A stretch of 64,000 bases of DNA, from assembly GCA_001920415.1 (NCBI GenBank), contig MNJR01000011.1, positions 1 through 64,000 on the forward strand. Reading direction: 5' to 3'. Source of the stretch: Acidobacteria bacterium 13_1_20CM_3_53_8. GTDB lineage: Bacteria > Acidobacteriota > Blastocatellia > Pyrinomonadales > Pyrinomonadaceae. Below, in pieces: positions 1-7,366 of the stretch. The translations under genes and the position numbers were made by a program. Each line of letters begins with the position of its first letter. The stretch's first letter is position 1. The notes under the pieces are model-generated. The model was not told where the DNA came from. It searched no databases and saw nothing but the letters and a program-made list of their open reading frames with translations.

Positions 1-1
1 C

Positions 2-1729
2 TCTCCTATTCAATCGGACAAAGGCGAGATGGTGGGCGCTTCGACGATCACGCTCGACATCACTGCGCGCAGGCGTCTGGAGGAGCGGAGCGCGCGACTT
101 ATAGAAGAGATTGAGACGCAGCGGCAGCGGTTGGACGCCATAGTGTCGAACGTGCCGGGCGTAGTGTGGGAGGCTTGGGGCGAGCCTGACGAATCGTCGC
201 AGCGCATAAACTTCGTGAGCGATTACGTCGAAAAGATGCTCGGTTACTCGATCGAAGAATGGTTACAGACGCCAAACTTCTGGCTCACCATAGTTCACCC
301 TGATGACCGCGAGATGGCCGCAGAGAGAGCAGCGCGCCACTACGAGCGAGGCGGCGCGGACGTTAACCGCTTTCGCTGGATAGCGAAGGACGGGCGCGTT
401 GTTGACGTAGAGTCTCAGTCCATAATCATAAAGGACGAGCATGGACGCTCCACAGGCATGCGCGGCGTGACTATGGACATCACAGAGCGAAAGCGCGCAG
501 AGCGTGAGCGCGAAGAACTGCTGGCTAGTGAACGTAAAGCGCGCGAGGCTGCTGAAGCTGCCAATCGTCTCAAGGACGAATTCCTCGCAACGGTCTCGCA
601 TGAACTGCGCACGCCGCTGACTTCAATGCTCGGCTGGTCTCTAATGCTTCGCTCGAAACAACTGGACGCTGTGAGCGCCGAGCATGCTCTTGAAGTGATA
701 GAGAGAAACGCCAGGATTCAGAAGCAGATCATAGACGACCTGTTGGATGTTTCGCGCATAATCTCAGGCAAGCTTCATCTGAACGTCAGCCGCATTGATC
801 TTGCGCCCGTTCTGCTCTCTGCGATTGATGCCGTGCGGCTCGCAGCCGACGCCAAAGAGATTCAGATTCAGACGGAGTTCGACAATCTGGGTGTAACTCT
901 CCTGGGCGACCCCGACCGCTTGCAGCAGGTCGTCTGGAATCTTCTCTCGAACGCCGTAAAATTCACGCCGCGCGGCGGTCGAATTGAAGTCCAGCTTGGA
1001 CAGAATAACTCGCATGCAGAGATCGTAGTCAGAGACACTGGCGCAGGTATAGATAATGATTTCCAGCCCTTTCTCTTCGACCGTTTTCGTCAGGCCGATA
1101 GCTCAACGACGCGCCTGCACGGCGGGCTTGGGTTGGGATTAGCCATCGTGCGCCATCTGGTTGAATTGCATGGCGGGACTGTAGAGGCAACAAGCGATGG
1201 CGAAGGCAAAGGAGCAGCGTTCACTGTGCGACTTCCCGTGCAAGCTCAGGCGACGGGCGCACTCGCGCACGCTCAGGCTACAACGCAGGCTCGCGCTCGC
1301 TCGCTAGACATTGAATGTCATCCGACTCTTCAAGGGTTGAAGATTATGGTTGTTGACGATGACCCGGACGCGCTCACTCTTCTGCACGCGCTCTTTACAG
1401 GTTGCGGCGCGCAAGTCATAACTGCAAGCTCTACTGCGCAGGCGCTGGAGATTTTTGAGAGTTCCAGCCCGCAGATGCTCATCTGCGACATAGGAATGCC
1501 CGGCGAAGATGGCTATGCGCTGTTAAGAAAAATTCGTGCGGGTGAGGCCGGACAGAATTCCAATCTTCCGTCTGTGGCATTGACGGCCTATGCAAGAAGC
1601 GAAGACCGCGTGCGCGCTATGGCCGAAGGATTTCAGGCGCACGTTGCTAAGCCGCCGGAGCCGAATGAGCTTCTGGCAATCGTCGCCAGCCTCTGCGAGA
1701 CGACGGTGAAAAGCAAGGCGGAAGTATAA
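2..1729 (+). CDS. Hybrid sensor histidine kinase/response regulator, 5' end outside window
   Basis: The reading frame is open to the window edge. Its first residues (GEMVGASTITLDIT) are the closing strand of a PAS domain, so the ATG at 29 is internal and the gene starts upstream. Numbered from that ATG, a complete PAS/PAC domain spans about 35-155 (ends GVTMDITERKRAE). A HisKA domain follows with the phosphoacceptor at His191 (SHELRTPL). The HATPase has its N box near 305 (NLLSNAVKFTP), then DTGAGI and GLGLGLAIV. A C-terminal receiver (about 440-555) starts MVVDDDP and has phosphoacceptor Asp487 in ICDIGMPG. No membrane segment is seen in this part, so it is probably a cytoplasmic phosphorelay kinase with a fused receiver. 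The signal sensed is unknown. Kinase identity is certain; the full domain layout is not visible. Confidence 0.95.
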   Translation, partial: SPIQSDKGEMVGASTITLDITARRRLEERSARLIEEIETQRQRLDAIVSNVPGVVWEAWGEPDESSQRINFVSDYVEKMLGYSIEEWLQTPNFWLTIVHPDDREMAAERAARHYERGGADVNRFRWIAKDGRVVDVESQSIIIKDEHGRSTGMRGVTMDITERKRAEREREELLASERKAREAAEAANRLKDEFLATVSHELRTPLTSMLGWSLMLRSKQLDAVSAEHALEVIERNARIQKQIIDDLLDVSRIISGKLHLNVSRIDLAPVLLSAIDAVRLAADAKEIQIQTEFDNLGVTLLGDPDRLQQVVWNLLSNAVKFTPRGGRIEVQLGQNNSHAEIVVRDTGAGIDNDFQPFLFDRFRQADSSTTRLHGGLGLGLAIVRHLVELHGGTVEATSDGEGKGAAFTVRLPVQAQATGALAHAQATTQARARSLDIECHPTLQGLKIMVVDDDPDALTLLHALFTGCGAQVITASSTAQALEIFESSSPQMLICDIGMPGEDGYALLRKIRAGEAGQNSNLPSVALTAYARSEDRVRAMAEGFQAHVAKPPEPNELLAIVASLCETTVKSKAEV

Positions 1730-1846
1730 AGAAGAGACGCGGAGACGCGGAGACCGAGGCGACGCGGAGATAAAGAGAGTTGAAGTTAAAAGATTTCTTT
1801 CGCCGCGTCTCCCACTCGCCGCGTCTCCGCGTCTCCTCTTTATTCT
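1728..1846. repeat. Long palindrome, family A (GCGTCTCCGCGTCTC words), copy 1
   Basis: The left arm is built from GACGCGGAGACGCGG words and the right arm (about 1800-1845) is its complement, giving one long hairpin just after the kinase stop. A second copy with the same words is at 25099-25215. The rest of the gap (1847-2064) holds no recognisable gene. It has a small CTCTGAGAG hairpin near 1930 and the ribosome site of the next gene. Confidence 0.85.
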
Positions 1847-2064
1847 TGCTTTTCAAGGGTTGACTTGACGCAGGCCGATAGCGTAAAAGGCTTTTCTGAC
1901 CCCCTATATTGAAATTCTTTCCCCTGAGAGTTTCTCTGAGAGAAGTGTTAGAAGGTCTGGCGCGGGCGCTTTTTTCGGTTTGCCGCGCATGTGAGTGAGA
2001 GATGATGAAGAATCGTGGTTCCCGTTCCCCCGTAAAATCATGTCACATTTCGGGGAGCGGTTAG

Positions 2065-2436
2065 ATGATCGTGCAGGATGACTTCGATCAATTCGTCAAG
2101 AACTACAACAACGACTACTTTTACCTGCTGACGCGCGCCAGCCGGGGCAGCTACGATTGTTTGATAACGTCGTTCATAGTTCTCAAAGATTTGTATGATG
2201 TTGTGCTCAAGCTGCACGAGACTACGCGCCTTGAGTATCGCATAGTGCCCTACCCGCTGACGTTCCGTGCCAGCGAGCCTTTCTTGAAAGGCCTGGGGTT
2301 CGATGACGAGCAGATTCAGTTAATCCATGGCTTTCTAAGCCACGTCAGGAACACTCAGGGCAAGGAGTTTGAGGAATGCATTGAGGAGGGCGTGGCCTTC
2401 TGCGCCACAACAGGCACTAAACATGGCCCAACCTGA
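2065..2436 (+). CDS. Hypothetical protein, 123 aa
   Basis: The ATG at 2065 follows a good ribosome site (CGGGGAGCGG). The protein has no signal peptide or membrane segment, is mixed alpha in character and rich in Tyr, Phe and Leu, and ends with a short GTKHGPT tail. I do not recognise the family. The stop overlaps the start of the next gene (ATG at 2423), so the two are probably translationally coupled. Since the partner resembles a stressosome RsbRD N-terminal domain, a signalling role is possible, but that is context only. Confidence 0.75.
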   Translation: MIVQDDFDQFVKNYNNDYFYLLTRASRGSYDCLITSFIVLKDLYDVVLKLHETTRLEYRIVPYPLTFRASEPFLKGLGFDDEQIQLIHGFLSHVRNTQGKEFEECIEEGVAFCATTGTKHGPT

Positions 2437-2860
2437 CGCTGCCAGTCTGATAGAAGAGCATATTAGTGAGCTAGTAGAAGTTTGGGTTAAAGCTGTCAGA
2501 AGCGATCAGACAATACAATCAGACTCAGACCTTTCCGAAGGCGGCCTGATTGACCACGTTCCAATCCTGTTGGAAGAGATTTGCAGCGTCCTCAGATCGG
2601 GCGAGCGCCCTTGCGCCGAAAACACACACGAGGCGCGCGTTCACTCCTACACTAGATTTCGTCAGGGCTATAGAGCACGCGATTTGGTGCGCGAAACCTC
2701 CTTGCTGCGTATAATCATTCTGGATCATTTAGGCAAAAACCTCATTAACGGGTCGAACCACTCATCAATGGAACTGTTCATCAACGCCTCGCGCACAATC
2801 AACCTCTACATTGACGAAGAACTGCGCTACGCCGTCTCCATATACATGGAATCAAAGTGA
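2423..2860 (+). CDS. RsbRD N-terminal-like (RsbT co-antagonist-type) sensor domain protein
   Basis: This is a 145-residue all-helical protein. The order IEEHISELVEVWVKAVR, a central RVHSYTRFRQGYRARDLVRE segment and a C-terminal INLYIDEELRYAVSIYME helix matches the globin-like N-terminal domain of RsbRD stressosome proteins, which is also found in front of some histidine kinases and phosphatases. Here the domain stands alone: no STAS or kinase domain follows. I chose the ATG at 2423 because it overlaps the upstream stop in the usual coupled way; an upstream in-frame start at 2369 would bury 54 nt more of the neighbour. It may be a stand-alone sensory subunit; the partner is unknown. Confidence 0.7.
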   Translation: MAQPDAASLIEEHISELVEVWVKAVRSDQTIQSDSDLSEGGLIDHVPILLEEICSVLRSGERPCAENTHEARVHSYTRFRQGYRARDLVRETSLLRIIILDHLGKNLINGSNHSSMELFINASRTINLYIDEELRYAVSIYMESK

Positions 2861-2962
2861 ATTTTGGATTTTAGATTTTCGATTTTGGATTAAGCGATTG
2901 AACGTCTCTCAACTTGAGATATAACTTCTCATGTTTGATTCACTACTCCAATCCAAAATCGA
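2861..2962. repeat. Simple-word palindrome (GATTTTGGATT words)
   Basis: Starting at the stop codon of the previous gene, the words ATTTTGGATTTTAGATTTTCG form a left arm. It is answered at about 2948-2962 by AATCCAAAATCGA. The same vocabulary recurs at 24752-24890. A hairpin after the two-gene unit could end transcription. Confidence 0.7.
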
Positions 2963-3045
2963 GTTGACTCTATCGCCGCGTTTAGCTAAAAAAGCCTGTA
3001 TAAAAAAAGCTCTGCAAGTAACAACTGAAAATCAAAGGGGGAGAC

Positions 3046-3504
3046 ATGGCAAACAGACGAAGGGGACAGAAAGAGACTGCGCGCGCAACTATGGACGTGG
3101 CGGGCGAAGCGCTCAATCAGACGACGGAACTCGCAGGAGAGGTGATGAATCAAGCGTCTAGCGTGGCTGGCACAATAGTCGAGGCCGGAGCAAGCGTGGT
3201 CAAGGCTGTCACGCCCGGTATCAGTAATATAATAAGCGATGGCGGCTCGCAGTCGGTCGCAGAGATCGCGCGAAAGGCCGCTAGAGAAGGAGCGCGGCGA
3301 AGCAGAAAAGTTGTGAAGCGCGGAACGAAAGCCGCGAAAAGGGTCGCTGGCCGCGCAAGCAAAGCCACGAAGAAAACCGCAAGCGCTGGAAGAAAATCTT
3401 CCGGCAAGGGAGCGAAGAAAGCCTCTTCCAAAGGTGGGGCGAAAGGTCGTGGCGCTGCGAAGGGAAGCAAGAAAGGTGGAAAGAAGAGCAGCAAGAAGAG
3501 ATAA
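3046..3504 (+). CDS. Histone H1-like lysine/alanine-rich basic protein
   Basis: This is a 152-residue protein with a strong ribosome site (GGGGGAG) before the ATG at 3046. Residues about 15-75 are neutral and Ala/Val/Gly-rich, and could form an amphipathic helix. From about 80 onward the chain is almost only Lys, Arg, Ala, Ser and Gly, with KKTASAGRKSSGKGAKK-type repeats like eukaryotic H1 tails and bacterial Hc1/AlgP-like proteins. Such tails bind and condense DNA or bind RNA. It differs from known Hc1 proteins in its acidic-poor N-terminal segment. There is no signal peptide. The nucleoid role is inferred from composition; polyphosphate or RNA binding are alternatives. Confidence 0.75.
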   Translation: MANRRRGQKETARATMDVAGEALNQTTELAGEVMNQASSVAGTIVEAGASVVKAVTPGISNIISDGGSQSVAEIARKAAREGARRSRKVVKRGTKAAKRVAGRASKATKKTASAGRKSSGKGAKKASSKGGAKGRGAAKGSKKGGKKSSKKR

Positions 3505-3522
3505 CCTTCGCGCTCATTCATC

Positions 3523-3600
3523 GCCGCAGGCGCAGAGAAATTTTTCATTTGTAATTTAAAATTCCTTCGCGCTTTCTCTGCGCCTATGGCGGCGAAGTTT
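3523..3600. repeat. Inverted repeat after the H1-like gene
   Basis: Arms CGCCGCAGGCGCAGAGAAA and TTTCTCTGCGCCTATGGCGGCG enclose an AT-rich loop of about 37 nt. It lies between two co-directional genes and may act as a terminator. It belongs to the same style of gap-filling palindromes as the others in this window. Confidence 0.7.
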
Positions 3601-3644
3601 TTTAGCCGCACAAGCAAAAATTCTGAGACCTGAAGCGAACCCAG

Positions 3645-4730
3645 ATGTCCGACGAATACTCTTTCGAGAAGCGTCTTGCCGCAGCCTCCACTATCCCGGC
3701 TCGTCTATACACAGACCCGGAAGCTTTAGAAGAAGAGAAGAGAAAAGTCTTCGGGCGCACGTGGCAATTGGTCGGCCACACGGAGCAGGTGGCAGAGCCT
3801 GGACAGTATTTCACGACAACAATCGCGGACGAACCATTGATAGTTGCGCGCGGCGCGGACGCTACCTTGCGCGCGTTTTCAAACGTCTGCCGCCACCGTG
3901 CAGGGCCTGTTGCCAGTGGCGCAGGAAGCTGCAAGAATTTTCGTTGCGGCTATCACGGCTGGACTTACGCGCTCGACGGCAGCCTCATTGCGACGCGAGA
4001 GTTCGATGGCGTCGAAAATTTCAGCAGAGAAGAGAACTGCCTGCCCCAATTTCGTGTAGAAACATGGGGCGCGCTCGTCTTCGTCAACTTGGACAATGAC
4101 AGTGCGCCGCTTCTAGAATTTCTTGAAGACATACCCGCGCGTGTAGGCGACAGAAACTTTGAAGGCATGAAGTTGGCCCAGGCGAAAGACTGGTATGTTA
4201 ACTGCAACTGGAAGGTCTACGTTGACAACTATCTGGAAGGCTATCACATTCCCATTGTTCACCCAGCGCTCAACCGCGAACTAGATTACGCACGCTACCG
4301 CACGGAGACAAAACGATTCTACTCGATCCAGCACTCGCCCATCAGACAGGATCGCGCGACACGCTTGCAAGCCAACTCGACGAGCGACGAGGCGCAATAC
4401 TTCTGGCTCTTTCCCAACCTGATGCTCAACGTCTATCCAGACAACTATTCTACGAACCTGATTGTGCCGCTCAGCGCTGAAAAGACGCTGACAATCTTCG
4501 AGTGGTACTTCCGCGACATTGACAATGATGAAACGCAGGCGGCACTCAAACGCACCGTAGAATTCAGCGACGAGATTCAACGCGAGGACATCTCAATCTG
4601 CGAAGCCGTCCAACGCGGCCTGCGCTCGCGCACCTATCGAGCGGGGCGCTACTCGGTCAAGCGCGAGAACGGCGTGCACCATTTTCACGGTTTGTTATCG
4701 CAGTTTTTATCGGGCGGTCGGATTGAATGA
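3645..4730 (+). CDS. Aromatic ring-hydroxylating oxygenase alpha subunit (Rieske), GbcA/choline monooxygenase-like
   Basis: A 361-residue protein. The Rieske [2Fe-2S] site is clear: Cys82-x-His84 and Cys101-x2-His104 (CRH...CGYH). The catalytic domain has the bridging and iron ligands in the motif DNYLEGYHIPIVHP. The length is typical for the alpha subunit of the choline/glycine betaine/stachydrine demethylase branch. These are cytoplasmic enzymes that use electrons from a separate reductase to hydroxylate or demethylate a small substrate. No reductase, ferredoxin or beta subunit gene lies nearby, so the electron donor must be elsewhere. The substrate cannot be read from sequence. A terminator-like hairpin follows the stop. 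Confidence 0.88.
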   Translation: MSDEYSFEKRLAAASTIPARLYTDPEALEEEKRKVFGRTWQLVGHTEQVAEPGQYFTTTIADEPLIVARGADATLRAFSNVCRHRAGPVASGAGSCKNFRCGYHGWTYALDGSLIATREFDGVENFSREENCLPQFRVETWGALVFVNLDNDSAPLLEFLEDIPARVGDRNFEGMKLAQAKDWYVNCNWKVYVDNYLEGYHIPIVHPALNRELDYARYRTETKRFYSIQHSPIRQDRATRLQANSTSDEAQYFWLFPNLMLNVYPDNYSTNLIVPLSAEKTLTIFEWYFRDIDNDETQAALKRTVEFSDEIQREDISICEAVQRGLRSRTYRAGRYSVKRENGVHHFHGLLSQFLSGGRIE

Positions 4731-4746
4731 TTAGGGCGGCGTGTGG

Positions 4747-4776
4747 GCCATAAGATTCAACGACGAATCTTATGGC
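4747..4776. terminator. Bidirectional hairpin terminator between convergent genes
   Basis: A perfect 12-bp stem (GCCATAAGATTC / GAATCTTATGGC) with a 6-nt loop is followed by TTGCTT. It sits between the Rieske gene and the convergent gene ending at 4781. Confidence 0.7.
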
Positions 4777-4780
4777 TTGC

Positions 4781-5026
4781 TTATTGAGAAGTGCGTAATA
4801 AGGCGCGTTCAATTTCTCTCGGAAAATCCACGAAAATAAAATAGTCCGCCGGGTATAGATAATCTTCGCCTTCGTTATCTATAACTCGAATGTAATTCGA
4901 CTTTGCCGCACTTTCATCTGGCAACATCTGATAAATCATGCGCGGGGTCAGCATATCTATATCATCACTGTGGATGCAGATGGCAAACTTTGGAACCGAA
5001 TCTTTACGCTTCGTCATAATTCTCAA
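4781..5026 (-). CDS. Hypothetical protein, 81 aa, second gene of an overlapping pair
   Basis: A small protein with an acidic middle (NEGEDYLYPADYFIFVDFP) and no membrane segment. Its start overlaps the stop of the upstream gene by 4 nt (ATGA), which points to translational coupling. I do not recognise a family. The size, acidity and pairing with a basic partner resemble a toxin-antitoxin or small regulatory pair, but there is no family match to support that. Confidence 0.6.
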   Translation of the reverse strand: MRIMTKRKDSVPKFAICIHSDDIDMLTPRMIYQMLPDESAAKSNYIRVIDNEGEDYLYPADYFIFVDFPREIERALLRTSQ

Positions 5027-5256
5027 TCCAAATAACGTTTGATTCTCATAAACCTTTTGCCTATGCCATGAGCTTCAAACCAATGCACTTCGGCATGTCG
5101 AATTGTACCATCACGAAGACGAACCTGAGCCACACCTTTCAACTTCCTCCAGCGACCTTTCCCAAATCTCTTTCGCAAAATGGGAAGAATGCGAATGCTG
5201 CTTCCGATGGCGATTGTTTCAACATCCGCGATCTTTCCAATGATCTCAAAGTTCAT
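5023..5256 (-). CDS. Hypothetical protein, 77 aa, first gene of an overlapping pair
   Basis: A basic small protein (RKRFGKGRWRKLKGVAQVRL...HWFEAHGIGKRFMRIKRYLD) of beta-rich character. Sequences of this style (RWRKLKG, then HWYEAHGIG, then KRFLD) occur as conserved hypothetical proteins in several phyla and often sit next to a small acidic protein, as here. The function is unknown. The ATG is at 5256 and the stop overlaps the next start. Confidence 0.65.
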   Translation of the reverse strand: MNFEIIGKIADVETIAIGSSIRILPILRKRFGKGRWRKLKGVAQVRLRDGTIRHAEVHWFEAHGIGKRFMRIKRYLD

Positions 5257-5397
5257 CCACTCACATTATGTCAGGCGTGTTCAGAAGATTCAATAGATGC
5301 CCAACGCCGAATTCAACCACCGCGAGCAAGCAGATAAAAAGCGAGGATTTACCACAAGATTATGAAAGTCTTGCTATCAGGCGGCTTGAGTGATTCG

Positions 5398-5619
5398 TTA
5401 TGCGGCGCGTACTTCAACATATTCAATGCTGGAAGAAGGCTCAGGAACAGGCTGACCATCTTCGCGCAGCCCTTCGATGTGAAACTCTATAGCCTCTTGA
5501 ATCAATTCCAGCACTTCTTCTCTTGTGTCTCCTACGGCAACACAGCCCGGTAAATCGGGCACATACGCGCCAAAGCTGCTTTCACCTTCTTCGACAATCA
5601 CGGCATATTTCATAAGCAT
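5398..5619 (-). CDS. hicB: HicB-family antitoxin
   Basis: A 73-residue protein with the HicB partial RNase H-like fold: KYAVIVEEGESSFGAYVPDLPGCVAVGDTREE, then a helix (ELIQEAIEFHIEGL). It lacks the C-terminal DNA-binding helix-turn-helix or ribbon-helix-helix of longer HicB proteins, so autoregulation may need another factor. It lies 12 nt downstream of hicA, the usual order for HicAB. Two start codons (MLMKY or MKY) are possible; a GAGG precedes the first. Confidence 0.85.
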   Translation of the reverse strand: MLMKYAVIVEEGESSFGAYVPDLPGCVAVGDTREEVLELIQEAIEFHIEGLREDGQPVPEPSSSIEYVEVRAA

Positions 5620-5631
5620 TGAACCTCGCGA

Positions 5632-5817
5632 CTATTTCAAACCTGCCTGTTTCAAGATGCTGTTGAGCGTACCCGGCGGCACATCAACGCTCTCTTTACC
5701 TGCGACCGTAACCGTTCCAGGTTTGTTCGGATGCTTGAATTGGCGATGACTATCTCTCGTTCTCGCCAGATACCAGCCATCTTTTTCAAGGAGTCTGATG
5801 ACCTCCCTAACTTTCAT
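5632..5817 (-). CDS. hicA: HicA-family mRNA interferase toxin
   Basis: A 61-residue protein with the double-stranded-RNA-binding-like HicA fold: MKVREVIRLLEKDGWYLARTRDSHRQFKHP. The conserved catalytic His is in SHRQFKHP, and the ending VPPGTLNSILKQAGL is typical. HicA degrades mRNA when its antitoxin is lost. Intact length and motif suggest an active module. Confidence 0.88.
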   Translation of the reverse strand: MKVREVIRLLEKDGWYLARTRDSHRQFKHPNKPGTVTVAGKESVDVPPGTLNSILKQAGLK

Positions 5818-5898
5818 GCGGGAATAATAAGACTTTTCCTGTTGTCATGCTCCGATAATATGTCATGTTTTGGAAAGAGGAAAGAATTCAACCAAGAT

Positions 5899-7149
5899 TT
5901 ATGGACTCAATTGAGCCAACGCGACTTCGAGCAGAATAACTTTCTTGATGCCGCCATAGATGGTCTCGATCTGGCAGTTTTCTTCTAGCGAGTGCGAGGC
6001 GCTGCAATCGCCTGCGCCGGTCGAGATTGCGGGGATTCCTTCGTGCAACGCAACGTTTGAGTTGTTAGAGCCTGTGATGGTAACGGGCGGGTTCGTAAAA
6101 CCCATCTGGATTTGCACGGCCTCGGCTGTGCGCACGAGTGTGGAATCGCGGTGGCCTGGAAGGATTGCTGCGGGAGTTCTTGAAATCACTTCGGTCTTGA
6201 CGGTCATGCCTGCGCGCTCCGCTTCTTCCTGAAGTATGCGCGCGATACGGTGTTCGTAATCGTCCAGAAGCTCGTTGCTTGTAGAGCGCAGATCAACCGT
6301 GAACCATGCGTCCGAAGCTTTCGCGTTGACTACCTGAGAGCCTCCGAGCATACCAATGTTCAAGTTGGTCGGCGGATTTTCGGGAAGCTTCAGTTCGTAG
6401 ATGCGCTCTATGGCGCGAGCGAGCGGGAGCGTGGCCGAGTAGGGCGGCGTGCGCGAGCGCGTGTGGCCGCCGGGGCCAATGAAGTGATGCCGGTACCAGT
6501 TGATTCCTATGCCGCCGTAGGTCAAGCCTTCGTAGCCGCCATCCAGAGCGACGTAGTAATTAATCTTGCTCTTGTTATCCTGAACGAACTGCTTCACGCC
6601 CTTAAACGTCGTCTCCTCTTCGACTGTGAAGACGAACAGCAGATCACCCTTGGTCTTAACGTGCGCAGCATCCAGCGCGCGTATGCTCGCAAGCATAGCC
6701 TCTACGTTGCGCGTATCGTCGCCTATGCCGGGCGCGTAGATAGTGCCGCCACGCACGGTCGCTTTAATCTTCAATCCGGGCTGAAACACAGTATCCATGT
6801 GCGAGTCGAACACGACGGTTGGCCCGCCGCCCGTGCCCTTACGCAAGGCTATGAGGTTTCCGACCGCATCGTAATAGATTTTTTGGAGCTTGTACTTTCT
6901 CAAAAGCTTCTCAATATATTTGGCGCGCTCCTGCTCGTGACCCGACGGTGCATTAATCTCCGTGATAGTAGTCCACTCGCGCAAAATCGCGTCGCGGTTT
7001 CTATCAACGAAGTCGAAGGAAGATTTCATCTGGGCTTCGGCGGCGAGTGCGCTCACCTGCGCGGTGTACGGAGCAAGTTTCGTCGTGTCCTGGGCGCGCA
7101 TTGATATAAACGCGACGAGAAGCAGTAGAATTGAGAGAGACTTTTTCAT
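5899..7149 (-). CDS. Secreted M20-family metallopeptidase (peptidase T-like)
   Basis: A 416-residue protein with an N-terminal signal peptide (MKKSLSILLLLVAFISMRAQ). The di-zinc site is visible in order: DSHMDTVF (His and catalytic Asp), GIGDDTRN (bridging Asp), FTVEEE (general base Glu and ligand), and a C-terminal ASHSLEENC His ligand. The nearest family style is tripeptide aminopeptidase PepT within M20B/M42-like clades. It probably trims peptides in the periplasm or outside the cell. It is monocistronic. Confidence 0.87.
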   Translation of the reverse strand: MKKSLSILLLLVAFISMRAQDTTKLAPYTAQVSALAAEAQMKSSFDFVDRNRDAILREWTTITEINAPSGHEQERAKYIEKLLRKYKLQKIYYDAVGNLIALRKGTGGGPTVVFDSHMDTVFQPGLKIKATVRGGTIYAPGIGDDTRNVEAMLASIRALDAAHVKTKGDLLFVFTVEEETTFKGVKQFVQDNKSKINYYVALDGGYEGLTYGGIGINWYRHHFIGPGGHTRSRTPPYSATLPLARAIERIYELKLPENPPTNLNIGMLGGSQVVNAKASDAWFTVDLRSTSNELLDDYEHRIARILQEEAERAGMTVKTEVISRTPAAILPGHRDSTLVRTAEAVQIQMGFTNPPVTITGSNNSNVALHEGIPAISTGAGDCSASHSLEENCQIETIYGGIKKVILLEVALAQLSP

Positions 7150-7239
7150 TGAAACTCCTTCTTGAGCCGAGAAGAGTTGTCGGCGTTGTTGACGAAATAA
7201 AGATTAGTTCTTAAGAGCGGCGATTTCAAGAAGTGTAGA

Positions 7240-7342
7240 GATTTTTTCATTGACCCATTTGTTCGTTTTTCATTGATTTTATTCTCTTGTTTTCTAATTG
7301 AATGAATGAAAAATAGATAAATGAGTCAATGAAAAATGGATA
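7240..7342. repeat. Simple-word palindrome (TTTTTCATTGA words)
   Basis: The left arm is built from TTTTTCATTGACCCATTT-type words and the right arm from AATGAGTCAATGAAAAAT words, with an AT-rich centre. It fills the gap between two genes on the minus strand and may end the kinase transcript. Confidence 0.65.
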
Positions 7343-7366
7343 GACCTCTTTCGCCTTTGCTCCTAA

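Noticed and set aside
3150-3617. Long antisense frame opposite the H1-like gene
   Set aside because: It mirrors the Lys/Ala-rich codons of the real gene (giving Phe/Leu/Pro-rich sequence) and has no start signal.
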